This document shows, one piece after another, positions 1-9,354 of a stretch of 64,000 bases of DNA (position 1 is its first letter; every line of letters starts with the position of its first letter). The notes below the pieces were generated by a model that saw only the letters and a program-made list of their open reading frames with translations, was not told the DNA's origin and made no database searches. The DNA comes from Hyphomonas sp. (lineage in GTDB: Bacteria > Pseudomonadota > Alphaproteobacteria > Caulobacterales > Hyphomonadaceae): assembly GCF_018402285.1 (NCBI RefSeq), contig NZ_JAGYJH010000006.1:248847-312846 (forward strand). The letters run 5' to 3'. A program made the translations under genes and the position numbers.

Positions 1-568
1 CGGGCTCGGCGGGCGCCTGCGTTACATGGCGAAATTCTATTCGATTGCGGACCTGCTCGCCTTCCTGCCCGAACTTGTCCTGATGGCGATGGGCCATGGG
101 TCCAGCCTGCTTGTTCTGCGCGTCCTGCGTCTTGCCCGCCTGATGAAGATCGCCCGCTTTATCCCTGCCTTCGGGGCGCTCGGCGCCGCCGTAAGGCGGG
201 CAAGCTCCCTGCTTCTCACATCGCTCGCCCTTGCGGTAACGCTCGTCTATGTCGCCGCAGTCCTTCTGTATTTCGTCGAGGGCGTCGGAGGCGAGCAGCA
301 GGAGGCCTTTGCGTCCATTCCGCGCGCCATCTGGTGGTCGGTGGCCACACTGACGACTGTGGGCTATGGCGATGTCTACCCGATAACCCCGCTCGGCCGC
401 TTCTGCGCAGGCATCATTGCGATTGCAGGAATTGGCGTCGTCGCCCTGCCGGCAGGCGTATTCGCCAGCGCCTTTTCCGACGAGCTGCGCGAGCGCGAGC
501 TTGCCCGCCTGCGGGAAGAACTGGAACAGACACGGGCAGACACTGCAGCGGAGAAAATGGATGACTAA
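1..568 (+). CDS. Voltage-gated potassium channel, 5'-truncated by window
   Basis: Inner-membrane K+ channel of the six-segment voltage-gated type; its start lies before the window. The frame is open from base 2, so the ATG at 26 is internal. The visible part begins near S3, then has an S4 voltage sensor with arginines every third residue (VLRVLRLARLMK), S5, the pore loop with the K+ selectivity filter TVGYGD, S6, and a short charged C-terminal helix likely to be a coiled coil. Its stop overlaps the dapB start by 8 bases, so the two are probably cotranscribed, although no functional link is obvious. The filter makes the family call secure; the physiological role is unknown. Confidence 0.9.
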   Translation, partial: GLGGRLRYMAKFYSIADLLAFLPELVLMAMGHGSSLLVLRVLRLARLMKIARFIPAFGALGAAVRRASSLLLTSLALAVTLVYVAAVLLYFVEGVGGEQQEAFASIPRAIWWSVATLTTVGYGDVYPITPLGRFCAGIIAIAGIGVVALPAGVFASAFSDELRERELARLREELEQTRADTAAEKMDD

Positions 569-1391
569 CCCTGAAGGTCCCTTGAGCGTTGCCATTGCCG
601 GTATTGCCGGGCGCATGGGGCGCCAGCTCGCCGCCGTCTCGATTGACCGGGGCATCAGGATCACCGGCGGAACCGAAGTCGCCGCGGCCAACGCCTATGG
701 CGAGGATATCGGCATCCTGGCCGGGCGCCGCGCGGTCGGCCTTCATCCGGTCGCTGACGCCGCCAGCGCGGCCGCCGATGCTGCCGTCTGGATCGATTTC
801 ACCCGGCCGGAAGCCACGATCGCAGCATTGAAGTCCCTGGCTGCCACTTCCGTGCGCGCCGTTGTCATCGGCACCACCGGCTTTAGCGCCGCCGAGGAAG
901 ATGCCATCGCGTCGGCATCTTCGCGCTTTGCCATTGTGAAGGCCGGGAACTTCTCCATCGGCGTAAATCTCCTGGAGGCGCTCACCCGGCTAGCCGCCAG
1001 CCGTCTCGGCACGGACTGGGACATCGAAGTGCTCGAGACCCATCACCGGATGAAGGCCGATGCGCCCTCGGGCACGGCCCTGATGCTGGGCGCAGCCGCG
1101 GCAGAGGGCAGGGGCGCCCCTCTGGGCGAGCTTCGCTCTGCCCCCTATGACGGGCCGGACGCAAGGCGGGAAACCGGCAGGATCGGCTTCTCCGTGCGCC
1201 GCGCGGGCGGGGTCATCGGCGAGCATGAGGTCACGTTCGGCTCCGAGAAGGAGTTGATCCGCCTTTCCCATACGGCCCTCGACCGTTCGGTCTTTGCCGA
1301 AGGCGCGCTGCATGCGGCCATCTGGGCGGCGGGGCAGGCGCCCGGCCACTACGACATGAATGATGTGTTGGGTCTCGGCCACACCGGCTGA
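561..1391 (+). CDS. dapB: 4-hydroxy-tetrahydrodipicolinate reductase
   Basis: Reduces hydroxy-tetrahydrodipicolinate with NAD(P)H in the diaminopimelate/lysine pathway (cytoplasm). The N-terminal nucleotide-binding loop reads GIAGRMGRQ, and the family signature THHRMKADAPSGTA lies near residues 157-170, carrying the catalytic histidines and lysine. Length is 276 residues, close to the E. coli enzyme. The ORF track starts it at 417, but that stretch is a shadow of the channel gene; the ATG at 561 begins the conserved N-terminus (MTNPEGPLSVAIAG) and overlaps the channel stop. About 100 bases without a gene follow before the PTS pair. Confidence 0.96.
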   Translation: MTNPEGPLSVAIAGIAGRMGRQLAAVSIDRGIRITGGTEVAAANAYGEDIGILAGRRAVGLHPVADAASAAADAAVWIDFTRPEATIAALKSLAATSVRAVVIGTTGFSAAEEDAIASASSRFAIVKAGNFSIGVNLLEALTRLAASRLGTDWDIEVLETHHRMKADAPSGTALMLGAAAAEGRGAPLGELRSAPYDGPDARRETGRIGFSVRRAGGVIGEHEVTFGSEKELIRLSHTALDRSVFAEGALHAAIWAAGQAPGHYDMNDVLGLGHTG

Positions 1392-1491
1392 GGAAAGCGC
1401 CGCGCCATCAGCCGAATGCGCCTTGACGCGCCGCAGCATCGTGACAACGTGACGGGAGTTTAACGTTCAGGGTTGCGTCCCAAGTAGCGGA

Positions 1492-1896
1492 ATGATCGGC
1501 ATTGTTGTTGTCAGCCATGGAAGATTGGCCCACGAGCTCGTCGCGGCAGCGGAGCATGTTGTGGGCCGCCTTCGGCGTGCGCGGGCTGTTTCCATCGATT
1601 CAGATGACGACCTCGACCTCAAGCGGGAACAGATCCTCGCTGCTGTCAAAGCCTGCGATGACGGGCGCGGTGTCGTTGTCCTGACCGACATGTTCGGCGG
1701 GACGCCGTCCAATCTCGTTCTCTCCATCCGGGGCAGCGTACCGATGGAAATCGTCTCAGGCGCCAACCTGCCGATGCTGATCAAGCTGGCAGAAGTGCGC
1801 GAAGTGCTCAGCCTTCAGGAGGCGGCTATCGCCGCAGCCGAGGGCGGGCGCAAATATGTGACCATCGCGTCCGAGCTCCTCGCCAGGCTGCCCTGA
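1492..1896 (+). CDS. PTS EIIA component, mannose family
   Basis: EIIA-Man type phosphocarrier of 134 residues. His9 in the N-terminal VVVSHG motif is the expected phosphorylation site, and the LTDMFGGTPSN segment (around residues 63-73) is typical of the fold. Alphaproteobacteria usually carry this domain with HPr as part of a regulatory phosphorelay rather than a sugar transporter, and no permease subunit is present here. The stop overlaps the HPr start as TGATG, so translation is coupled. HPr kinase and enzyme I, normally needed for the relay, are not in the window. Confidence 0.92.
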   Translation: MIGIVVVSHGRLAHELVAAAEHVVGRLRRARAVSIDSDDDLDLKREQILAAVKACDDGRGVVVLTDMFGGTPSNLVLSIRGSVPMEIVSGANLPMLIKLAEVREVLSLQEAAIAAAEGGRKYVTIASELLARLP

Positions 1897-2189
1897 TGTC
1901 GACCTCTGTGCCGGCCGCTTCTGCGCGTGTGACCATCGTCAATCGCAAGGGCCTGCATGCGCGCGCTTCCGCAAAGGTCGCCAAACTCGCCGCCGAATAT
2001 GATGCCCGCGTGATCGTGCGCCATGAAGGCGAGCAGGCCGACGCCCGCTCGATCATGGATCTCCTGATGCTGGTGGCCCATACCGGCTGCGAGATTGAGC
2101 TGTCAGGCTCCGGCCCGCAAGCGGCAGAAGCGGTCGAAGCCATCGCCGCGCTGGTCGCCGATGGCTTCGGGGAACGCGACGGGGGCTGA
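1896..2189 (+). CDS. HPr-family phosphocarrier protein
   Basis: Small cytoplasmic phosphocarrier of 97 residues. The active-site histidine is His21 in NRKGLHARAS, and the regulatory serine region reads ARSIMDLLML (Ser near residue 52), the site HPr kinase modifies in related proteins. It has a roughly ten-residue N-terminal extension compared with E. coli HPr. Coupled to the upstream EIIA gene by a one-base overlap. The next gene (leuA) faces it, with the stops 21 bases apart. Confidence 0.93.
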   Translation: MSTSVPAASARVTIVNRKGLHARASAKVAKLAAEYDARVIVRHEGEQADARSIMDLLMLVAHTGCEIELSGSGPQAAEAVEAIAALVADGFGERDGG

Positions 2190-2210
2190 TCGCCCGGCGT
2201 CAATACCGCG

Positions 2211-3773
2211 TCAGGCAGCCCGGCTGCGCTTGGCCTTGCGAACCTCGAACTTGTTGAGCGCGTGCAGATAGGCCTTGGCGCTTGCAACCAGCGTGTCGGG
2301 ATCCGACGACCGGCCCGTCGCCATGATGCCATCCCCGTTCAGCCGTACAGAGACGGTCGCCTGCGCGTCTGTTCCCCCGGTCACGGCATGCACCTGGTAA
2401 AGCTCCAGGACCGCATGATGCGGCACCAGCTGGCGGATGGCATTGAATACCGCGTCCACCGGGCCATTGCCGCGCGCGATGGAGTATTTGTCCTCGCCGT
2501 CGATCGTCAGATCGATTTCGGCCGTCTGCGGACCTTCCGTGCCGGCGACCACGCGCAGGCGCTTGAACCCGATCCGCTCACCTTCAGCCGCCAGCTGTTC
2601 GTCAACCAGCGCGATGATGTCATCGTCAAACACGTGCTTCTTGCGGTCGGCCAGGTCCTTGAAGCGCTTGAAGGCATCATTGAGGGCGTCGGCTTCGAGC
2701 GTATAGCCCATCGATTCCAGCTTGTCGCGGAAGGCATTGCGGCCAGACAGCTTGCCCATGACGAGCGAGGTTTTTGCCACGCCCACGTCTTCGGGCTTCA
2801 TGATCTCGTAGGTTTCGGAATTCTTCAGCATGCCATCCTGATGGATGCCGCTTTCATGCGCGAAGGCGTTCTTGCCGACGATGGCCTTGTTGTACTGCAC
2901 CGGAAAGCCGGTGATCCGGCTCACCATTGCCGAGGCGCGGGCAAGATAGCTTGTGTCGATATTGGTATCGTAGGGCAGGGTGTCCCCGCGCACCTTCATC
3001 GCCATGACGATCTCTTCGAGCGCCGCATTGCCCGCCCGCTCGCCGAGGCCATTTATGGTGCATTCGATCTGGCGTACGCCATTGGCCATGCCCGCCAGCG
3101 AGTTGGCGACGGCGAGGCCAAGGTCGTTATGGCAATGGGCCGACCAGATCACTTTATCTGAGTTCGGGATGTTTTCGATCAGCCGCCGGATCAGCGCGCC
3201 ATACTCGTCCGGGTGGGAATAGCCCACGGTATCGGGCACGTTGATGGTCGTCGCGCCCGAGGCAATCGCGGTGTCGATGCACTTGCAGAGGAAGTCAAAC
3301 TCGGTGCGGGTCGCGTCTTCGGCGCTCCACTCCACATCGTCCACCAGATTGCGCGCCTGCGCCACCGAGCGGCCAACCGCTTCGAGCACGGCATTGGGGC
3401 CCATCTTCAGCTTGTGCTTCATGTGCACGGGGCTGGTGGAGATGAAGGTGTGGATCCGCGGGCGGGCAGATTTTCGCACCGCTTCTCCGCACCGGTCGAT
3501 ATCGCTCGGCGTCGAGCGCGAAAGCCCGCAAATGACGGCGCTCTTGGACTGGGCGGCAATCGCGCTGACAGCGGCAAAATCGCCAGCCGAGGCTGCCGGG
3601 AAGCCCGCCTCGATGATGTCCACACCCATATTTTCCAGCAGGTTTGCCAGCTCAAGCTTTTCGTTGAGCGTCATGGAAGCGCCCGGCGACTGCTCGCCGT
3701 CGCGCATCGTGGTGTCGAAAATCAGTACGCGAGGCTTCTTTGCGGCGGTCGCGGCGGGTGTCTTGGAGGTCAT
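2211..3773 (-). CDS. leuA: 2-isopropylmalate synthase
   Basis: Condenses acetyl-CoA with 2-ketoisovalerate, the first committed step of leucine synthesis. The 520-residue protein has the catalytic N-terminal signature DTTMRDGEQSPG, the metal-binding HCHNDLGLAVAN segment, the GIHQDGMLKN motif and a C-terminal LeuA dimerisation/allosteric domain that binds leucine in the family. It lies downstream of a tiny leucine-rich ORF (3849-3917), so expression may also respond to leucine supply by leader translation. The start at 3773 precedes the conserved PRVLIFDTTMRDG segment by about 13 residues; its ribosome-binding site is weak. Confidence 0.96.
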   Translation of the reverse strand: MTSKTPAATAAKKPRVLIFDTTMRDGEQSPGASMTLNEKLELANLLENMGVDIIEAGFPAASAGDFAAVSAIAAQSKSAVICGLSRSTPSDIDRCGEAVRKSARPRIHTFISTSPVHMKHKLKMGPNAVLEAVGRSVAQARNLVDDVEWSAEDATRTEFDFLCKCIDTAIASGATTINVPDTVGYSHPDEYGALIRRLIENIPNSDKVIWSAHCHNDLGLAVANSLAGMANGVRQIECTINGLGERAGNAALEEIVMAMKVRGDTLPYDTNIDTSYLARASAMVSRITGFPVQYNKAIVGKNAFAHESGIHQDGMLKNSETYEIMKPEDVGVAKTSLVMGKLSGRNAFRDKLESMGYTLEADALNDAFKRFKDLADRKKHVFDDDIIALVDEQLAAEGERIGFKRLRVVAGTEGPQTAEIDLTIDGEDKYSIARGNGPVDAVFNAIRQLVPHHAVLELYQVHAVTGGTDAQATVSVRLNGDGIMATGRSSDPDTLVASAKAYLHALNKFEVRKAKRSRAA

Positions 3774-3827
3774 GGATTTGCGTAGCTCTGCGGAAAGGAG
3801 GGAAGAAAGCGGTTCTTTTTCTCAGAT

Positions 3828-3883
3828 CCCCTGGCCGCGCGGCCGCCCTCAGACTCGGGCGTCCGTCCCCGGCCAGGGGCCGG
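3828..3883 (-). promoter_or_regulatory. Candidate leuA attenuator, alternative RNA pairings
   Basis: On the minus strand CCCCTGGCCG in the end of the leader ORF is complementary over 10 bases to CGGCCAGGGG downstream. Each partner can instead fold locally: the first as CCCC-TGGCC-GGGG, the second as the self-complementary GGCCGCGCGGCC. Mutually exclusive pairing next to a leucine-rich leader is the expected layout for attenuation. The segment after it (ATCTGAGAAAAAGAACC) lacks the T-run of an intrinsic terminator, so the mechanism is inferred. Confidence 0.45.
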
Positions 3884-3917
3884 TAAGCAGAAGGAGAAGG
3901 GGTAGAACTTTGCGCAT
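3849..3917 (-). CDS. leuL: Putative leucine leader peptide upstream of leuA
   Basis: A 22-codon ORF reading MRKVLPLLLLLTGPWPG... lies between the VTT gene and leuA on the same strand. It holds six leucine codons, five of them consecutive (CTT CTC CTT CTG CTT, plus CTA earlier). Several are codons that look uncommon in this GC-rich sequence, the signature of a ribosome-stalling leader. Its last third overlaps a segment CCCCTGGCCG (3870-3879) that pairs perfectly with CGGCCAGGGG (3828-3837) downstream, while the latter can fold alone as GGCCGCGCGGCC. No U-run terminator is visible, so the output step (transcription or translation) is open. Confidence 0.65.
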   Translation of the reverse strand: MRKVLPLLLLLTGPWPGTDARV

Positions 3918-3924
3918 GGCCACT

Positions 3925-4701
3925 CTAATCAACGGCTTGGCGGGTGCTGTCAACCGGCGGTGCGCTGGTGTCCGCAATAATTTGCCCTGCCCGGGCAGCC
4001 CGGCGCCGGAAATAGAGATACCCGGCAATGTAGGTGCCGACGGCCGCCACCGCTGCCAGCAGCGCGACGAGGATATTGCCCTGAAGCGCCGCCAGAAGGC
4101 TGCGCCCGGCAAAGGCGATCAGGGCGATCTTCGGAATGATGCCGAGGCCCATGCCGATCCAGTAATCGCTGAATTTGGCGTTGCTGACGCCAAACGCCAT
4201 GTTCACCAGCAGGAATGGTCCGGTTGGCACATTTCGCACGATCGCGCTCGTCAGCATCGCATTGCGCCCGACAAAGCGCGACAGCCTCTGCGCGCTCGCC
4301 CCGGCATAGCGACGGAAAGCCTGCTCCCCGGCGGCCCGCCCGATCCAGAAGGTCATCGCGCCCGACACCATGTTGGCAACCCAGGAATAGCCTGCCCCAT
4401 ACCAGGGCCCGAACACGGCGATGGTCGTCGCGATCAGGGCAAATTGCGGGATGCCGACAAAGGCGGCAACGCAGAACACCGCAACCACTGCCAGGAGCCC
4501 CCAAGGACTGTCATTGAGGGATTCCATCCAGCCGGTCACGGTCTCTGCGTCCGGCAGCAGGCCGGCCTTGCCAGCGCCAAACACGGCGATGATCACCGCC
4601 AGCAGCCCCAGCCCCAGGAAGATCGCGCGCCGGGACGCGGCCGGCCGGGCGCCGTCCTGAAGGTCAGTATTCGGGCTGGTCTGTGCCTCGCTATCGCTCA
4701 T
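3925..4701 (-). CDS. TVP38/VTT-domain integral membrane protein
   Basis: Multi-spanning inner-membrane protein of the TVP38/TMEM64 (VTT, SNARE-associated/DedA-like) family, 258 residues. A polar N-terminal stretch is followed by a first membrane helix (AIFLGLGLLAVIIAVFGAG) and a central domain with a reentrant-helix-like segment (FVGIPQFALIATTIAVFGPW), then further helices near the C-terminus. Bacterial members are linked to lipid or undecaprenyl-phosphate movement, but the substrate here is unknown. I use the ATG at 4701 (MSDSEAQT) instead of the track start, which extends into the intergenic region. Its stop is 7 bases before the leucine leader ORF. Confidence 0.82.
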   Translation of the reverse strand: MSDSEAQTSPNTDLQDGARPAASRRAIFLGLGLLAVIIAVFGAGKAGLLPDAETVTGWMESLNDSPWGLLAVVAVFCVAAFVGIPQFALIATTIAVFGPWYGAGYSWVANMVSGAMTFWIGRAAGEQAFRRYAGASAQRLSRFVGRNAMLTSAIVRNVPTGPFLLVNMAFGVSNAKFSDYWIGMGLGIIPKIALIAFAGRSLLAALQGNILVALLAAVAAVGTYIAGYLYFRRRAARAGQIIADTSAPPVDSTRQAVD

Positions 4702-4754
4702 GGCGCTCTCGTGCGCTGAAAGCCCGTGGGCGTCAATCTGAACCCGGCAGGGCT

Positions 4755-5723
4755 TTAGGCACTGGCGAGAAATGCCCCGCTCATCGCCCACAGCTTCTCG
4801 GCGCGGGCATCATCGCTGATCCATTCCCTGGCATGCTGATAGCGCAGGCTGTCGGGCGTTGCGGCCTGGGCAATGTCGCAGTCTTCGCAATACACCCCGC
4901 CCTTGCCGGACAGCCCGGAAGACGTCGCCGCCCAGACGGTTGTGGAAGCGCCCTGTTCCGGCGTCTTGAACGAGGCCTTGATCCGCTCGGGCAGGCTGCC
5001 GTCCGGATTTTTCCAGCCCAGCACGACCATTTCCTCATCCGGCAGGTGGCGCTGCAGGTTCGTGAAGATGCCGCCAGGATGCACCGAGAAGGCGCGGATG
5101 CCATTGCCCTTTTCACGAAGGTCCACCCCCAGGGCAAACAGCGCATTGGCGGATTTGGATTGTCCGTAGGCTTCCCATTTGTCGTATTTGCGCGACTGGT
5201 AGTTGGGATCATCCCAGATCACGTCAGAAAGGATGTGCCCGGTGGACGAGAGCGCCACAACCCGCGCGCCTTCCGCTGCCCGCAGCGCTGGCAGGAGGCC
5301 CTGATAGAGCGTGAAGTGACCGAGGTGATTGGTGCCGAACTGGCTCTCCCATCCCGGGCCGATGCGGGCGAGCGGGCAGGCCATGATCCCGGCATTGTTA
5401 ATCAGCAGATGCACCTTGCCCTGGGTTGCGACATGGTCGTCTGCAAATTTCCGGACGCTGGAAAGGTCGGAAAGGTCCATCGCCGCAACAGTGACGCCGT
5501 TGATGCCGGCCAGGGCCTCGCGCGCTGTGTCCGGGCGCCGCGCCGGAACGGTCACGCGCGCGCCAGCTCCCGCCAGGGCGCGAACGGTCTCAAGCCCGAT
5601 GCCGGAATACCCCCCGGTGACCACCGCGTTTTTCCCCGAAAGGTCGATCCCCTGCACGACTTCCTGCGCAGTGCTCTTTGCATGAAAGCCCGAGCCCATA
5701 GGCACCTGATCTTTTGCGGCCAT
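4755..5723 (-). CDS. Short-chain dehydrogenase/reductase
   Basis: NAD(P)-dependent SDR of 322 residues, of the longer type often annotated as retinol dehydrogenase/WWOX-like. It shows the cofactor motif TGGYSGIG near residue 36, LINNAGIM, the catalytic serine in ALSSTGH and the YGQSK (YxxxK) catalytic pair. The C-terminal YCEDCDIA segment is typical of this subgroup. The substrate cannot be read from the sequence. It ends about 50 bases before the VTT gene start and is on the same strand. Confidence 0.87.
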   Translation of the reverse strand: MAAKDQVPMGSGFHAKSTAQEVVQGIDLSGKNAVVTGGYSGIGLETVRALAGAGARVTVPARRPDTAREALAGINGVTVAAMDLSDLSSVRKFADDHVATQGKVHLLINNAGIMACPLARIGPGWESQFGTNHLGHFTLYQGLLPALRAAEGARVVALSSTGHILSDVIWDDPNYQSRKYDKWEAYGQSKSANALFALGVDLREKGNGIRAFSVHPGGIFTNLQRHLPDEEMVVLGWKNPDGSLPERIKASFKTPEQGASTTVWAATSSGLSGKGGVYCEDCDIAQAATPDSLRYQHAREWISDDARAEKLWAMSGAFLASA

Positions 5724-5869
5724 CGTCGCATCTCCCGTCTGTTTTGGAATAGTTGAGGCGATGCTAGTCCTGCGCGCCCTGTCAGGCTACTGCAATCTGA
5801 CGGGCGCCTTGCCCCAGCCTTGCCTAATTTTGCCCCTAGAACACCACACAGGAAAAGGAGACCCGACCC

Positions 5870-6475
5870 ATGAAAAAGGTTCTCATGATGCTTGGCGCAG
5901 CCCTCATGGCTTCGGCCCTGGCCCTGCCGGTGTGGGCGCAAGGGCTTACCGGGCGTGTCGAGCGCACACAGGCGGAACTCGCCCTGGAAAAGGCAGAAGG
6001 CGAGTTTGCGCAGCTGAAAGCAGCGCGCGAAGAGGCCCGTACAAAATGCGCAGCCCGCGAATACCAGGCCTGCTACGAGCTGGCAGAATTGCAGCGCAAG
6101 GGTCTGGGCGGCATGCAGGATCTTGCCGGGGCCGCCTCCAGCTACAAGAAGGGCTGCGATGCCAAGGACGCGCGCGGCTGCGCAGGCCTTGCCTATCTCA
6201 CCGTCCAGGGCCGGGGCGTCACCGCCAATCCGGCCGAGGGCCGCCGCCTCTACGAGAAGTCGTGCGAGCTTGGCGAAGTCAGCGGCTGCGCGGCCTGGGG
6301 CAACATGGCCTATACCGGCACCGGTGGCCCTAAGGATGTTGCCGGCGGCACGCGCGCGCTGAAAGAAGCCTGCGACAAGGAATATCAATGGGCCTGCGAG
6401 CGTCTTCAGACGCTGGGCGCGTTCGACGCTGACGACGACACGATGCAGCGCCTGCGCAACATCCGCAACAACTAG
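5870..6475 (+). CDS. Secreted Sel1-like repeat protein
   Basis: Exported protein of 201 residues. An N-terminal signal peptide (MKKVLMMLGAALMASALALPVWAQ, cleavage after AQ likely) is followed by a charged helix and then Sel1/TPR-like repeats, each with cysteine pairs (CAAREYQACYELAEL, GCDAKDARGCAGLAYL, CELGEVSGCAAWGNM, CDKEYQWACERL). Such cysteine-containing Sel1 proteins act as periplasmic scaffolds in other bacteria; the partner is unknown. A strong AGGAAAAGGAG ribosome-binding site precedes the ATG. Its stop overlaps the end of the converging bactofilin gene by 4 bases. Confidence 0.85.
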   Translation: MKKVLMMLGAALMASALALPVWAQGLTGRVERTQAELALEKAEGEFAQLKAAREEARTKCAAREYQACYELAELQRKGLGGMQDLAGAASSYKKGCDAKDARGCAGLAYLTVQGRGVTANPAEGRRLYEKSCELGEVSGCAAWGNMAYTGTGGPKDVAGGTRALKEACDKEYQWACERLQTLGAFDADDDTMQRLRNIRNN

Positions 6476-6948
6476 GCTCCGGTGACCGTGGCGGCCGGCT
6501 CGCCTGCCGGTTTCTGGGCTGTGAGTGCTTTCGCCCGCTCGGCATGGGCGGGCGAACGTTCCGGCGCAATCAGCAGGTCGCCGTCCACACACGCATTGCC
6601 CTCAACCCGCATCGACGGTGAAAAGATTGATCCCTCGATCCGGGCGCCCCTGGAAACCTCGATCCGGCGCGCCGCGACGATCTCACCGACCAGCGTGCCC
6701 ATCACGACGATTTCAGCCGCACTTACCCGTCCCCGGATGCTCGCCCCGGCTTCGACCGTCAGCGCGCCCTCGCAGGTCACATCACCCAGCACGTCTCCGC
6801 CAAGGCGGAGCGAACCAGAAATTGTCAGGTCTCCGACAATCCGGCAACCGGCCGCGATAACGTTTCCTGTCCCGTTCTGGGGCGCAGGTTTTGCTGGCGC
6901 AGGCGGGGTGGCCTGGGGCGGTGGGGTTCTTGATTTGTCGGTGGCCAT
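6472..6948 (-). CDS. Bactofilin (polymer-forming cytoskeletal protein)
   Basis: A 158-residue bactofilin. The central region (about residues 28-125) is the beta-helix domain with regular alternation (GDLTISGSLRLGGDVLGDV, GRVSAAEIVVMGTLVGEI), flanked by proline/alanine-rich tails. Bactofilins polymerise without nucleotide and often position peptidoglycan enzymes; a GH25-type wall-hydrolase gene diverges from it 88 bases away, which fits. The true start is the ATG at 6948 after a GGGAGA ribosome-binding site; the 519-residue ORF in the track is an open-frame read-through upstream. Confidence 0.9.
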   Translation of the reverse strand: MATDKSRTPPPQATPPAPAKPAPQNGTGNVIAAGCRIVGDLTISGSLRLGGDVLGDVTCEGALTVEAGASIRGRVSAAEIVVMGTLVGEIVAARRIEVSRGARIEGSIFSPSMRVEGNACVDGDLLIAPERSPAHAERAKALTAQKPAGEPAATVTGA

Positions 6949-7035
6949 GCTGCGTCTCCCAATATCCACCCGTTGATGAGGGGCCATCATGTCCAAGGTG
7001 ATCCAGTTCGGGACAGTCATGCGGGGCGCGGGGAC

Positions 7036-7710
7036 ATGAACATGCCCCCTGGCGCCCTCTCCGTGCTGGCCACACTGGTGATGCTTGCATCCTGCGGGCC
7101 AAAACCGTCCCCTGTCGAGCCAGATCGCGCCCTGCCGCTCGCACCGGGCGCAGAAGGCATCGACCTGTCCCATCACAACGGCCCGGCTGACTGGCCCCTC
7201 CTGTCTGCGGCGGGGCTGGACTTTGTCTATCTCAAAGCCACCGAAGGGGAGGGGCATGTCGATACGCGCTTCCAGGAAAACTGGCAGGGCGCCGTGCGCC
7301 ATCACTGGCAGGCAGGCGCCTACCATTTCTACCTCCTCTGCCAGGACGGGCGCCGGCAGGCTGCCAACTTCATCCGCCAGGTCGAGGTGCGCGCCGGCGC
7401 GCTTCCGCCAGCGGTCGATCTGGAGCACGCCCACAACTGTGCCCCGCGCGGCAGCCGCGCCGAAACCCTCGCGGATCTGGAAGTGTTTCTCGCCGCACTT
7501 GAGGAAGAATACGGCGCCGTCCCGGTCATCTACACGACGCCCGCCTTCCATGCCGAATGGCTTGCCGGGGAAGGGTTTGGCCGCCACCCTCTCTGGGTGC
7601 GCTCCCTCAGTGGCCCGCCGGACCTGCCCTACGCTATCTGGCAATATTCGATGAAGGGCAAAGTTCCCGGCCTCGACGGCCCGGTCGACCTTAATCGGGC
7701 GGCAGACTAA
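7036..7710 (+). CDS. GH25-family lysozyme-like lipoprotein
   Basis: Predicted muramidase of glycoside hydrolase family 25. A lipoprotein signal ends in the lipobox LASC (Cys about residue 18 from the chosen ATG), placing it in the envelope. The catalytic domain shows GIDLSHHNG at its start, FVYLKATEGEG, GAYHFYLLC and AVDLEH; the acidic residues in the first and last motifs are the expected active site. It ends in DGPVDLNRA, the usual last strand. The ATG at 7036 was chosen because it directly precedes the signal sequence. It overlaps the end of the converging GNAT gene by 4 bases. Confidence 0.88.
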   Translation: MNMPPGALSVLATLVMLASCGPKPSPVEPDRALPLAPGAEGIDLSHHNGPADWPLLSAAGLDFVYLKATEGEGHVDTRFQENWQGAVRHHWQAGAYHFYLLCQDGRRQAANFIRQVEVRAGALPPAVDLEHAHNCAPRGSRAETLADLEVFLAALEEEYGAVPVIYTTPAFHAEWLAGEGFGRHPLWVRSLSGPPDLPYAIWQYSMKGKVPGLDGPVDLNRAAD

Positions 7711-8270
7711 ATCGCTTTTCCCATCCTCAACCCCGGCACGTCCACTCCGTTTTCCGAGGCGCTGATGATGTACTCGATTTCCTGATATCCGCAGGCGCGG
7801 TAGAGCGGTTTGCCCGCCAGCGTCGCCATCAGCTCGACGCGGGAGAAGCCTGCGGCCCGCGCCGCCTCCTCGCAGATGGCCAGCATGTAGCGGCCAAGGC
7901 CGCGCCGGGTAAAGCCGGGATGGGTATACATTGCGCGGATACGGGCAGCGTCTTCGCCGATGCGCAAAAGCGCGGCATTGCGCTGGGCCGTGGAATGGTC
8001 CCCGCCATAGAGCGTCGCGCGACGGCTCCAACCGCCCGACGCCACAAGAGCGCCGGTTTCATCGTCATGTATCAGAAAATAGGTGCCGTCGGCGATCAGC
8101 GTCCGGTCAAGCCCCATGATGGAGCGCGATACGACGACCTGCTCGGGGCTGAGAAACCCCTTGAGCAATTCGCCGATCGCCCGGTCCATCAGGACACTGA
8201 TCTCCGCCTCATCCGACGCCGTCGCAAGGCGATGGCAGAACCCGGGAAGAGGCGGAGACCTGTCGGTCAT
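7707..8270 (-). CDS. GNAT-family N-acetyltransferase
   Basis: Single-domain GNAT protein of 187 residues. The acetyl-CoA binding region reads YTHPGFTRRGLGRYMLAICE (R/Q-x-x-G-x-G/A motif), followed by VELMATLAGKPLYRACGYQE, the typical beta5-alpha4 end. The acceptor is unknown. It lies 14 bases after ilvC on the same strand, so it is probably the last gene of the ilv operon; I see no terminator between them. Confidence 0.88.
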   Translation of the reverse strand: MTDRSPPLPGFCHRLATASDEAEISVLMDRAIGELLKGFLSPEQVVVSRSIMGLDRTLIADGTYFLIHDDETGALVASGGWSRRATLYGGDHSTAQRNAALLRIGEDAARIRAMYTHPGFTRRGLGRYMLAICEEAARAAGFSRVELMATLAGKPLYRACGYQEIEYIISASENGVDVPGLRMGKAI

Positions 8271-8284
8271 GGAGCAGCGTTGCC

Positions 8285-9349
<1,065 letters not shown>

Positions 9350-9354
9350 TCAGG

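Noticed and set aside
3241-4719. 492-residue plus-strand ORF
   Set aside because: Shadow of leuA and the VTT gene, both well supported on the other strand.
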